Origin: Aselliscus stoliczkanus
Lineage: Eukaryota; Chordata; Mammalia; Chiroptera; Hipposideridae
Length of the DNA: 64,000 nucleotides
Direction: 5' to 3'
NCBI GenBank assembly: GCA_033961575.1
Contig: CM066731.1
Span: 61,409,501 to 61,473,500 of the forward strand
This document shows, in pieces, positions 53,530 to 64,000 of the stretch. The notes below the pieces were generated by a model. That model had not been told where the DNA came from. It saw nothing but the letters and a program-made list of their open reading frames with translations, and made no database searches. Position 1 is the first letter of the stretch. Each line of letters opens with the position of its first letter. A program made the translations under genes and the position numbers.

Positions 53530-54010
53530 GTACACTTGAAAAAATTTCTTACATGTGAGTAAGACACAGGCAAAGAGATTTGTTACAGCCTTCTTTGCAA
53601 TAGCAAAACATCATAAACAATCTAAGTACTCAATATCAAAGGATTGAATCTATCAAATGCTGCAGTCATGTGAATAAATGTATTAACACAATTAATGGTA
53701 TAAATGGGATCATTTTATGGTATCATAGACTGACCTTAAAATAATGTTGAACAAAAAAAAAACAAAAGTGAAAAATTTTGTATGATATCATTTATGTACA
53801 TTTATAAAACACACACAGAATCAAATAACATTTGAAAATATGTGTGTGAGTAAAAATTTTTAAATGAACTGGAATGTTATATACCAATGTCTCATGATCA
53901 TGGTAGCCTGAGGAGAAGGGCAGGGAAGGAAGTAGGGTTGAATAAGGGTGGTGAACTGAAGGCTCGCTAGCTTTATCTGAAATGCAATGTTTTCTTCTGT
54001 ATATTGTGTA
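53530..54010 (+). mobile_element. Old L1 (L1M type) 3' end, sense
   Basis: 'tttgcaatagcaaaacatca', 'gaataaatgtattaacac', 'atgatatcatttatgtaca' and a 3' UTR-like '...gagaagggcagggaagg' region match old L1 ends. It separates two sense L2 pieces and so may have inserted into one L2. Confidence 0.6.
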
Positions 54011-54156
54011 TGTAATGTTACTGAGGATATAATTAGGAAAAAAAGAGTCTGATAGCAAATATCACACAATGTTAATAGGTTGTAGGTGGTGTTTAAATTA
54101 TACTTTATATCATTTATAGCTGAAAAAAATCATCTCCTTATAAGTAAAAAATAAGT

Positions 54157-54213
<57 letters not shown>
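54157..54213. repeat. (TG)n(AG)n compound microsatellite
   Basis: About 16 TG units joined directly to about 13 AG units. Confidence 0.97.
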
Positions 54214-54239
54214 AACACGAGCAGTGGTCGGAGAAGTGT

Positions 54240-54660
54240 GAGTACCTACAGATGACTGTAAAACAAGGGGTCTGAAAGTTCAAGAAGAATTGTCAACAAG
54301 GTCACGATTACAACCAAAAGGAATTGAATCAGTTTGTGATTTAGCCGGTCATTGGTGGCCTGGACATGGATGATTTCAGCATAGTGATGCAAATGGAAGA
54401 CATATAGGAGTTGATTAAGAGAGGGAGTGGAAGATGAAGAAAAGGTGACAGCAGGTTCCATCTCTTTCTGGAAGTTTGGCCATAAAAGGGAAGAAATCAT
54501 TGGGCTGGTAATTAAAGAGGGTATAGGTTTAAGGAAAATGGCTGTTACTTTTAAGAGTAGGGAAACTGATGTTTATCTGAAACAGGAAAAATACAATAAA
54601 GCGGGGAAGTTGAGGATACATCTGAGAGTGGAAAACTGGTGGGCCTAGCTAGCTAGGGTC
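54240..54660 (+). mobile_element. L2-like LINE remnant, sense
   Basis: 'tgcaaatggaagacatatag', 'taattaaagagggtataggt' and 'ctgttacttttaagagtagg', then 'ggaaactgatgtttatctga', look like the distal L2 3' region. They share its strand and G/A-rich style with the piece at 53130. Weak. Confidence 0.4.
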
Positions 54661-55410
54661 AGGAGACGAATGGAGCCTGTGGTGGGTCCTTCCAGAGCAG
54701 TGGATGTGGGGGGGACTCAGCAGAAACTCGGATTGCAAGAAGGGCGGTATGGAATGATTTCGAGGAAGTTCAGATCAACAGCTTCAATTGTTTTTAAAAA
54801 TCAAAATCTCAAGTGTAATTCTGCCTCTACTGAATATCATCACTTACATAGAAAAAAATGTACATTCTTTAAAATGTACATGTTTAAAATATGCATGCTT
54901 GTACATAGGTAACTGTATAACTATCTTTTTGTCATTATGAAAAATGATAAAAAGTAGCAAAATATTATTCTTCTGTCAATGAGATCAATTTGTGTTTCTG
55001 TAAGTATAATGGATATTAGAAAGAACAACAAATTACCACGTAATATAGATAGGGATATGATTTTAAGTGAAGCATTTGCCCTTGATCATGGAAGTTATGT
55101 GTACACTACCCTGATACATCATGTAGGAAATTAAATCAGCCATGCTATATTCTACCATGTCCTAAGCACAGGAATTATTTCATAGAACTACAGTGTTGCA
55201 AACCCTTAAATGATCTCTCCTCCTCTCCCATCTCTACCCTGATGAATTAATTTGGTATTTTGCCTAATTAACTGGACTGATTTTTGCATTTTTTTTTTTT
55301 AGTGATACCTTTCTTATAATGCAGATAGACTTGCAAATATTACCTATTGACTTCAGTCATTCAGAAATACTAATGGAACCCCGAATATCAGAACCTCTTA
55401 CAATAACTTG
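54661..55410. other. Unassigned DNA
   Basis: AT-rich. A 'gtacattctttaaaatgtac' imperfect palindrome is at about 54860. Otherwise nothing supportable. Confidence 0.4.
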
Positions 55411-55500
55411 ATTTTCATAGGATCATAGAATTCCAGGATGGGAAGAAATGTTAGAGATGTCTATTCCTCTCGTTCAGCTTCCAATCCACTGGGTGAGTCC
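55411..55500 (+). mobile_element. L3/CR1-like remnant
   Basis: 'cataggatcatagaattcca', then 'ggatgggaagaaatgttaga' and 'gatgtctattcctctcg', recall the 'atcatagaat...ggaagggaccttagagatcatctagtcc' phrase of CR1/L3-type repeats. Confidence 0.45.
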
Positions 55501-55649
55501 TCACTGTCCATTGAAAAACCTGGAGAGACCTTAGCACAACAGTGAGGGGATAAGGGACCGGAAACATTTTCTTCTTTCTCTAGCTGAGATGATTGTGTAT
55601 GACTTATTGCTCACTGATGAATCTACTAAGGGCAGCAGTGAGCATTTAT

Positions 55650-56170
55650 TTCTATTCATTCGGCCAGTAGTGGCTGGGCACATATTTATTGAATAAATGC
55701 AAAGTTGTGTAGGAAATGGTTACTTTCTTTGCTGACCAGGAGCTGCCAGTTGGATAAGGGAAAAAAGCCCCCGGAAATCCAATAAGACACACAAATACCC
55801 AATATCCAAGGGAGAGCACCACAAGTTTTGTAGCCATACAGCACCAACTATTTGTGGACATATACTCTGCTATAGAGATGTGAACCTGACAGGGACCATC
55901 TCACTGGGGAAGCAGGGAGTCTACTATGAGGAAGCAGAATTTGAGTTGGACTTGGAAGGTATGTTTGGACATGAGAACTGATGGGAGATGGGCCTCCCGG
56001 GGGGAGATTGAAAGGAGGAACAGAGGCCCAGGTCCACCCAGGCACACAGTAGGTCTGGGAGCAGCGAGGCCATGGAGAGCTCCCTTGGAGAAAACGGAGG
56101 AGACATGGGTTGAAGTCAGACCATGGAAAGCTTGGGGATCTGGGCTTCACTCAGGAAACAAGGATACTTA
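55650..56170 (+). mobile_element. L2 LINE 3' region, sense
   Basis: 'gaagcagaatttgagttgga', 'cttggaaggtatgtttgga' and 'ggccatggagagctcccttg', then 'ctggtggg'-like G/A-rich text, follow the L2 3' order ('gtgatgtttgagctgggccttgaagg...'). The frames here are incidental. Confidence 0.65.
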
Positions 56171-58625
56171 TATCCTTTAATTTTCAGAATGACACCCAAC
56201 TACTTTCCGTTTCATGTTTTATCCTTTCCAAGCAAAAATGGAAGGTCGGTTTCTTTGCTCATTTACCCCTTATTGGCTAGATCACAAATGGAGAAGTGGC
56301 CACAGACTTCCTGCACTGTGTGTTGAGGGAGGAGGAATTGTAAATCATGGTGTGTAGGAGCAACTTGAAGGAGGAAGCTTTGCCTACGGTGATCTGAGTC
56401 TGCAGGTGACAGCGGTGTTTGTAGCTTGCTCACCCCCACACTGGCCCTCGGCTATACTCACACTTACATTTTTTAAAAATTAATCAAGAATTCATACATT
56501 TAGCAGCTTATCTGTGCTCAATCTGACTAACTGTGTCATATTAGTGATTATTGGCTTTTGACATTCACTCAGCACACTTTTTTATTCTCAAAAAGAGAAT
56601 TTCTGCTGGTTGGGGTGTCAGTTTTTCTTGTTCCTTGGGTTTCTGAGTAAAGAAAGAATCATTTTGAATTAACAGATACCATGACAACACATGATTGAAT
56701 CAGATGGAAAATTTAACAATTTGAGGATGAATTCTACAGAGATACCACAGAAAGGCTCAGATTGATTTATTTATTTTTAGTTTTTATTTTTTTTCCTCAA
56801 AGCAAAGGAACAGAAGCAGAGATTTTTAGGAGACCCACAGAGCTACCCCCGTGTCTTTGCATGTCCTGTGGAGTTTTGTTAATTTGGGTTACTGTTTCAA
56901 TTATCTTTCTACCAAAAAGGTTCTTATTAATTTTTTAGTGAATGCTGAAAAATTTGACAGAGCTTCAAGGTGCTCGGGATATAATTTATGTCATAAGATA
57001 GTCTAATTTATATATGCTTGAGAGCTTCCAGGGAAGAAAGCCACATGCACGGTGATTACAACAGCACTGCTAAGAAATGACCGTGCTTCCATTCTACTCC
57101 TTGGCCTGATAGCCATTTAGGTTTCCCGTTAAAGCATTGTGTGTGGGCGTTCCTGAACAGGAGCGAAGGGGGAGGTGGAAGATAGGAGGGCAGCAAAATC
57201 CTCCCTGAGGGGATGTTCAAGCCCCAAATTTCTTAAAATAATTGGACTCCAAAGCTTGAGTGCAGAAAGGAAGAGTGACTCAGTCAAGTTTTCAGTTCAG
57301 AAGTTCTGTTGTGAATTTTTAACCCACAACTCTTTATTATTTACATTTGAAGAATTAAACGTTTGATAGCGTTAATTTCAGCCAAGATGCTTACTAAGCT
57401 GTGCTTCCACACAGACTGTACTTTTTTTTTTTTTTAAGCGGATTTGTTGGTTTAGAGAAGCAGAAGTTGATGGCGAATGACCCCTTTATTTGGCAAGTTT
57501 CCATACTGTATTATTATAGAGAAGGCCTGGGTAGGTGGCATATTTGAAAATTGTTCTGATTGTTTTGACATATTTGATACAAAGTATTATATCTTTTTTT
57601 TCATAAGAAATAAAGTTATGACTTTTATTAATACAAGGCTGATTAGTTAAGAAGGTGGAGATATATCTTTAATTTCCACTAAATCCCTGTTGGGGAGGGA
57701 CGGAACAAAGGTTGCAAAGCCAGGAGTTACTGTGCCCAAAAGCGCCATCTAGTGACCACAGTGGGTAACTGTGTGTCCACAAGCATAAAAACACAAAAGC
57801 AGAGCCTGTTAAAGCACCAGGTACTGGGAAGGGCTTACATGTGCTCACTTTTGTATCAGCCTCAGTGTCGCCATCAAATGGGAGTGAAGAATAATTTGTC
57901 AGTAATTAGCTTCAAGCCCTACCCTCATCTCCTTTAGGTAAATTCCTACGGTTTTATGTTTTTATGTGCCTTTCCCCTTTTCAGTTTGACTGTTTCAAAA
58001 TGACCTGATAATCTGATGAAGCTGTAAATGACTGGTAATTTACCTAAAGTGTTTTCTTCCCAGGATGCATTTGAATTTTGAAAGACAACAATCTACTAAT
58101 CAATGGAGGGATCTTATGGATTTACCCGTCTGTAGCTATTTTTGATAGAGGAAAACTCCTCAACCATTTAAAATGGTGAACCATTCATAGCATAACGTTT
58201 CCTCTGATTGGACAGCATGGTCATGAGAAAACCACTTGACGATATCACCCAGACATTAAAATTGCTGGCTGTTACTTTTCTATTTCTTGAGAGGACATTG
58301 CATGTAAAGCCAAACACTACAGAATCAGGTTGATATAGGTATGTTGACACTATGTGTTACTATGTGCCATTTCTTATGCAGTTCCACAGTTTTTTGTTGT
58401 TGCTTTATATCGAAAATACAGCTTACTAAAACCTAAGAGATGGCTGATGCCTCTGAGGAAGAAGGCACACGTTTCTTAAGAGTCCATCCAGGCAAGTGTA
58501 TTACAGTTTTTTTCAGGCCTAGATTTTCCTTCCCTACCTGCTGTAAAATTTGCCCAGTCAGCATGTTTCTATGTGCTTCTGTGACTCATTTTTATCATAA
58601 GGGGCATCCCTATTCTTCATTCAGA
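56171..58625. other. Unassigned, low-repeat DNA
   Basis: About 2.4 kb with no repeat family that I can name, only a T run at 57422-57435. Several AT-rich stretches with TAAT/ATTA and TGACA words (56480-56720, 56920-57020) look like candidate conserved non-coding DNA, but conservation cannot be tested here. Confidence 0.35.
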
Positions 58626-58985
58626 AAATAGTGTCTCCAAACTAAATGCTGAACAACAGTGGAATGATTAAATAAAATATAGCATATCTCTATGCTGGAT
58701 TACTATAGGGACAGCAAAAGCAAATTGTCTAGGAATATTTAAGGACATAGAAAAATGTCTCCAATATACTTCGGTGAACTTTCTTAAACCCTCATAACCC
58801 TATTTTTAGTTTGATCTCAAGTTTGAACAAAATAAAAGAATTTTTTATATCCCTAGGAAAAATAACTGGAATGATAGTCATTATTAATCATGGTTGTCTA
58901 TGGATGGTGGGATTAGGGAATAAATTTTAATTTCCTATTTATACTCACCTGCCTTTTCTAAAAATTTAGCTACTATTTTTGCTAA
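58626..58985 (+). mobile_element. Old L1 (L1M/ME type) 3' remnant, sense
   Basis: 'acaacagtggaatgattaaa', 'tgctggattactataggga', 'atttaaggacatagaaaaat' and 'tggttgtctatggatggtgg' follow old L1 3' order ('...ggttgcctctggggaggg'). Confidence 0.55.
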
Positions 58986-58989
58986 ATTG

Positions 58990-59400
58990 TATTAATGTCT
59001 ACAGTTATTGACCTGTCTCTGTGTTCTTTGCACTTCACCATGTGGTTTTGTAGTTCCCCCAGAAAAAGGACTATTTTGGCCACTCATTGCATGTGGGTTC
59101 ACTGTAGCAACTTGCTTTGGTCAATGAAATGTTAGCATGTCATGAGCAAAGACCTGTACAGTGGTTTTGTGACTGGGCTTGCGTCCTTGTCCCTCTGCCA
59201 TGTCCATGAGAAGGGTGGCCTAAGCGAGTCTACTGGACGAAGGTGACATGCACGTGGAGCAGAGGCAAGCAGAGCCGAGCCCAGCTGACCCCTGCCTCCC
59301 TGCTCATCTTTGTCTTCAGCTAAGACTTTTGTGGTCGATTATTATACGGCATTGCTGAAGCCATAGCTATTCAATCTATTAGTATTACAAGGAAAAAGCC
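58990..59400. mobile_element. Old LTR-like interspersed repeat, family uncertain
   Basis: 'cttgctttggtcaatgaaat', 'tccctctgccatgtccatga', 'gtggagcagaggcaagcaga' and 'gagcccagctgacccctgcc', then 'ttattatacggcattgctga', occur in the order of a common mammalian repeat with 'ttggccaatgaaatgtgag...gacgtggagcagagcc...gctgacccgc'. The name is not certain. Confidence 0.5.
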
Positions 59401-60985
59401 GTATATGTGATTCCAGCAGGTAGTGTCCGGCGTAATTGTGGAGAAGAAAAGAGACCTAACGAAGGGACAGATGTCTGCTTACAGTAAAACCAGCATGACA
59501 GTGCTTATTTTCAGGGCTTCCATCCACTTCTTGCATTGTCTTGACAGTGAGATCCCAAACACTTTGAAATCTGTAGTCCAGATGTGTAGCGACTGCAAGG
59601 GCTGGGTCAGCTCAACTCATTTAAGTGCTTTTCCTGCACTTTTTGCCCTTTGCCTCTGCTTTTAGTCATTAGTGCAGAAATTTATCAAGTAATATATTCT
59701 TTGCCAAAGAAGTCGCTGCATTATTTTTCAATTTTCCATGCTCCAGTTTCTACCCCCACCTTTTTCTCTCTCTTTCCTCTCTTCTTCCCTCTCTCTATGG
59801 TTTTATTCCAACAGCGAAACAACACACTGAGGTAACAGTTCTAGAGCGTTCTTTTCAAAGACCACTCCTTGGATCAACTCAATTGAGTACAAAGCTGTTT
59901 CACTTTTTTTCTCCCAGAGGTGTTAATCTCATGTGCCAACCCCTGCTTTGTTGGGACTCCAGTGCTTTTATAACTAAAACATGGCTACATTAATCAGTCA
60001 AGCTGAATGCAACAAATCCACTTGCCTTATGCCAAAGCCAGTGGAGTTTTAGTGGAGGCAGAGGCCTTAGAAATAAGCCAGTTCACCCAGAGTGGGTTTT
60101 GAGGGATCACTTCTCTCAGAGAGCTGGGGTATTAGGACTGGTCCTGGGTCCTCACAGTGTGCCCATACCCTGAATGGGTCACACTGTGGGCACTTGATCT
60201 ACAGAGGGAACTGTGAGCCACTTGGGATAGCACAGAGAAGCTGTGACATAGGACAGAAAAAGATGGCAGCCTCGTCATGGGCCCTCATCATGGAGCAGGC
60301 TGACACTATCTATCTCCTTTTTCCTTCTCCGCACTAAGCCTCAGAGGGAGGAAGGAGTCCATCCCAAGTCCACTCCAGGCCTCTTCAGCCTCAGATGGTT
60401 TGGGGATGAGAAAAGCTTGAAATAAATATGAAGTTCCAGGTTAAAAAAACAAAACAACTGGAGTACACTTTAAGAACTAACACAAAACTGTTTTAATAAA
60501 TTGCAGTGACTTAAAAAGAGATGAACTTAGATAGTCATTAGAGGAAACTGAAAGCCAGCTGGCATGGAGAATTTGACAGAGCACAGTTAAGAGCAGATAT
60601 TGGAAAACTAAAACCACTTAATGTTCAAACTCCCAGCCGGTTGAGATGGCTTCCTAAACCAGCTCCCTCAGCTACTAAACAGGAGATTCAGGATGGGAGG
60701 AAAAAGAGAAAAACAGGTGATGACTCCTTCATGGCAAGGTGGCCATCCCCTACACCCCCTGCCCCACCGTTTTTTCCCCAGCCCTTTCTGCACACCCCAG
60801 GAAAGACTTAGCAAGTTTTATGGAACAGCTACTTTCAGATAAGAGATAAGAGACAATCACCAGTCAAGCATCCTTCAGTCTTGAAGGGAGAGGGGCCAGG
60901 TGACTGAGTCAATTTGGGAAGAGTCAGGTGATGCTCCCATTCTGTTCCTTATAAGGCTTTCAGCCTCTCCTGAGTCCTTTCCTTA
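59401..60985. other. Unassigned DNA
   Basis: Two short frames (59423-59665, 60092-60337) without domains. C-rich run at 60750-60790. Confidence 0.4.
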
Positions 60986-60991
60986 CACTAA

Positions 60992-61022
60992 TGTGTGTGT
61001 GTGTGTGGGGGTGGGGGCAGGG
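60992..61022. repeat. (TG)n plus G-rich run
   Basis: A short TG array is followed by GGGGG, GGGGG and GGGG blocks separated by 1-2 bases. Confidence 0.85.
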
Positions 61023-62105
61023 GTGTGCTTATCCCAGTTCTCCTAAAATAAACCTAGAATGGGAGGTACTGAGTCCCTGCCTGTGTCCTCAACAGCGGGC
61101 CATAATAGTTAATTCCAGGAAAACTAGATACACTTCCTCCTCACCTCACACTGGCCTGTTTGAAATGTGTGACTCATGAGTGGAGCTCACCCACACTGCC
61201 CTGTTTGCCTAATCAGCCACATGGCCTGACCCACCACCTTGGACTGTCATTCCTACTGCTGAGACCACTAGTGATAATATAGTTTATAAAACACCACCAG
61301 AGGGTCCACCTGCACAGGGACTTTACCTGTTTATTGTCAGTCAAGTCTCAAAACAACACAAAGCTTTATTGTCAGACGGGAAGTCTCTGGCTCCACCTCT
61401 CCTCCTAAGACAGTTCTAACAGTTCCTTTCTGACCTGTGCCCCTCTGAGGCAAGCTGGGGGCCTTCACGGCCACACCCCACCAGGAACCCAGGGCCACCA
61501 CTGTGCTTACCTGCCTCACTTGCCAGAGATAAAGGTCAGACAGGAAGTGACTTTCTGGAACCAGTTACAGCAGTTCACAACAATGATAACTGGATCTTCT
61601 ACTGTCAAAAGCCTGCAGACTATGTCTTCAAAGTAAGATAAGATCAGTTCCTGACTGTATGGATGAGAAGTCTCCTATTTTGGTGCTTTTTGTCCCCTGA
61701 CCCTGTGAACCTAGGACCCCTTTGACGGGACCCCTCCTTTGTAGCTTTAGGTATGCGCTGTCTCACTTTCCTGCAATGGCCCACCTTTCTGGTTGGTCCT
61801 TACTTCAGGTCACAGAAGCCTTGGAACTGCTAGATTAGACTGTATGAAGTAGCCATGTTTATAGGTCGTAAGTCATTGAATATCAGCTTGTTTGTATGCT
61901 TTAACCTTGGACCCCACACTCACCAAACCCCAGGAGCGTGTAGTGGGGGTTTTATGCTGTGTGAAATCAGCCGCTATCCACTTAATCAGAGCAGTGCTAA
62001 GAGATTTAAGGTTTTAATTAACCTAATGAAAATCTTTTCATCAGTTCAAGTTTCCTTTTGTAATATGAGTAACAGTACCTGCAGCCCATCTTCCTTTGAC
62101 ACACT
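61023..62105. other. Unassigned DNA
   Basis: No supportable gene. It may contain a diverged LTR, since 'tataaaacacc' and 'aaataaacc' words occur (61284, 61048), but no terminal structure is visible. Confidence 0.35.
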
Positions 62106-62108
62106 GGG

Positions 62109-62153
62109 TTTTTTGTTTTGTTTTGTTTTGTTTTTTGTTTTTTTGTTTTTTTC
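62109..62153. repeat. (TTTTG)n low-complexity run
   Basis: Repeated GTTTT units merge into T runs. This could be the antisense A-rich tail of an old retroposon, but no body is recognisable on its right. Confidence 0.85.
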
Positions 62154-63380
62154 TGAAGTCAAGCATAGCAGTGTCTGTTTAGCAGTGTTAACTATAAACT
62201 GTCATCTATCGCGTGAAATTGGGTGTCAAGTTGAAACGGCGGTAAAAGAAACAATATCAAACTGTCTTAAGTAAACACTAAACCCAAGAAACTAAGTCAG
62301 GAAAGCATCCGTGGAGTCACTTACTTGAAAACAACTTACAAAGGTTGTTCAACAGGAGCTACTTTGGTTTACTTCAGGCATCCTCAGCTCTGAGAAATTC
62401 ATATTCTAAGTGAGAGGATAGAGTCTAGCCTTTCAGGGAAAGTAAGTTCCCTGCAACAGGATAGTTCCCTTTAAAGGTTCCCGAGCCTCAGATTGCAAGT
62501 GATCCTGTGCTGCCCGCTCCTCACCAGTTCTAACTTGAAACATTTCGAAGGTCCTTTTCCTTGTTGTTCAAGTCACACATCCTAAAATCCTGCAGCTGTT
62601 CCCCCAAGATTGCCAGCAAGATAACAGCTATAAAACTCCCAACTGCAACATGCAAATTTTTGCACATTTTCTCAGTTCCAGCCTCACAAAAATTTCTGCC
62701 TCCCTCCCTACTTCCTAGGGCTGTCATTCTGTGGGGTTTTATGGCCGGTCACCGGGAAAGAAGAAGATGCTGCAAGCCGGTAAGCATTTCAGTTTTCTCA
62801 GGGCCTACACTTTGCCCAGGAGGGACTTAGTTTAGAGATGTGGTTTGTTTCAAAGGACAACAGAGGCAGGAAGGGCCATTTTTGAGGGACTGGGCAGAGA
62901 TCCCCCTTTTTGCTTCTGCCAGTGAACAAAAAGCACAGCTTTCTTGTTCTAACGGTTTGGGCTAATACAGTGTGGAAAACTAAATATAGACTACTTTTGT
63001 TAAAATCAGATTAGACTAATTCTATATGGAGCGCTTTAATGAAAAATGTTTAATGGTTGAAATCCTATACCTCTGGAGTTAAAGTGCAGGTGCAAGAACG
63101 ATATTCTACACTCCCCAGAGAGCAAACGAGAACATACTGTGAAATATCAATTAAAGTTTATAGTTGCCTGGGTTGGCTAAATGTCTTTTTCATGGGAAAT
63201 TTTCATTCTCTTATGCAATGATCATTTTGGGTTAAAATATGTGCTGAATTACGTGGGCATTCCAAGTTCTTAAGAAATGGATTTATTTTACAAGCAAGCT
63301 GTAAGCATTCTTTGCTGTTTTTATGAGGTCATCGACATGACTTTTAAATGGGGCTCGAGGCCAACTCTCATTCTCACATC
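62154..63380. other. Unassigned DNA, apparently low-repeat
   Basis: No repeat family or coding region that I can support. Confidence 0.35.
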
Positions 63381-64000
63381 AGTTCATTAATTCACACAGC
63401 TGTCTCTGAAAACTACAAGAATAATATATACTGCAGACAGAGGGCCAGCGAGGGGGCGGGGTGAGATTGCAAGGCCGTATTTCAGTCGGGAGATCCTGCT
63501 GACATCATAAACTATGAGAAGACAGCTTAAGCTGTTTGGGGAACCGCAGTAGCCCCCCTGATGGAAATATGGCCGGTTTAATTGATTCTTTTTAGTTTCA
63601 GAATATACAGAGCAGGGACACCCAGTCGTTTTTATTCGGAGCCGAGTCAGAACATGAAAGGCAGGCACTGCGGGAACGCATTAGCAAGGAAACCCAAGCA
63701 GCGACCTAAGGTGTGGGGATGGATTTGATTGTGTTAATGATATATGAGCAGCCAGGCTGACATGCAAAGGGCACCGGCAGAGCGTACTTACTGCCCAAGG
63801 ATGTCGCTCTGCAGGCCGTGGTGACTCACCCTCTCCGTGCGGAGTCTTTCCAGATGAGATGTGACAGGGATGGTATGATCCCAGTGTGAGTGAGGGGGGG
63901 CCCGGAGCAGCTCCGAAGAAGGTCCCTCCCCCTCTGGCTACTTCCTGATTTGTAGCAAACCTTGAATGTAAAGGATTGGAAATACCCTGTGGTGGGACTT
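63381..64000. other. CpG-containing unique-looking DNA at window end
   Basis: It holds roughly 20 CpGs in 63440-63910, more than most of the window, with no recognised repeat. It includes 'ggggcggggtga' (GC-box-like) at 63454 and 'tgacatcataaact' at 63500. The minus frame 63387-63668 has no domain. Candidate regulatory DNA only. Confidence 0.3.

Noticed and set aside
61023..61340. Endogenous retroviral LTR suggested by TATAAA and AATAAA words
   Set aside because: No terminal TG...CA pair, target duplication, primer-binding site or internal region could be seen.

Overview
This is animal nuclear DNA, almost certainly from a placental mammal. It is dominated by decayed interspersed repeats: L1, L2, MIR, an old LTR, hAT, Tigger, mariner and piggyBac remnants. 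I found no protein-coding gene, spliced exon, rRNA, structural tRNA or CRISPR array that I can defend. The open reading frames are short, are not linked by convincing splice sites, and mostly lie in repeats or microsatellites. The window reads as intergenic or deep-intronic DNA. The lineage-specific repeats are short tRNA-derived SINEs with a GGCCGGCC-type head, a multi-tRNA composite SINE of about 0.6 kb, and many small DNA-transposon derivatives. From memory of such repeats this suggests a bat, perhaps a rhinolophoid; that is an inference, since no database was searched.

Layout. 0-9 kb: hAT and mariner scraps, MIR, L2, an antisense L1 (2.2-3.1 kb), a mariner-type MITE (3.7 kb), SINEs at 4.0 and 5.65 kb, an L1/hAT/SINE nest (5.0-6.1 kb), a short L1 3' end (7.05 kb) and an 18-bp tandem repeat (8.04 kb). 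9-20 kb: largely unassigned DNA, then an L2 split by a hAT element (17.3-18.5 kb), several microsatellites and a SINE at 19.96 kb. 20-33 kb: a TG/CTGTG array ending in a perfect palindrome (20.1 kb), a Tigger-like MITE (22.77 kb), and two old L1 pieces in opposite orientation (24.9-27.2 kb). 33-41 kb is the densest region: an 81-bp mariner MITE, a long antisense L1/HAL1 block holding three younger insertions, a chimeric SINE (37.8 kb), a possible transposase remnant (38.3 kb), L2, a hAT MITE with perfect 8-bp target duplications (39.5 kb), and a 3' L1 that carries its own SINE (39.8-40.9 kb). 41-64 kb: an LTR-like repeat (41.06 kb), much unassigned DNA, a mariner remnant with a transposase C-terminal trace (50.0 kb), a 70-bp piggyBac-type MITE (53.0 kb), L2 and L1 remnants, and a CpG-containing non-repetitive end (63.4-64.0 kb).

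No genes act together here. What the window records is the order of insertions. Target-site duplications can be read directly at six insertions of tRNA-derived SINEs, two L1 copies and one hAT element, and TA or TTAA flanks at several other DNA elements. No new biological system is evident. The best leads are the chimeric SINE, the multi-tRNA SINE, the paired 156-bp Tigger-like MITEs, the piggyBac mini-element, a perfect 16-bp-arm hairpin at 48.07 kb and the possible transposase remnant at 38.3 kb.
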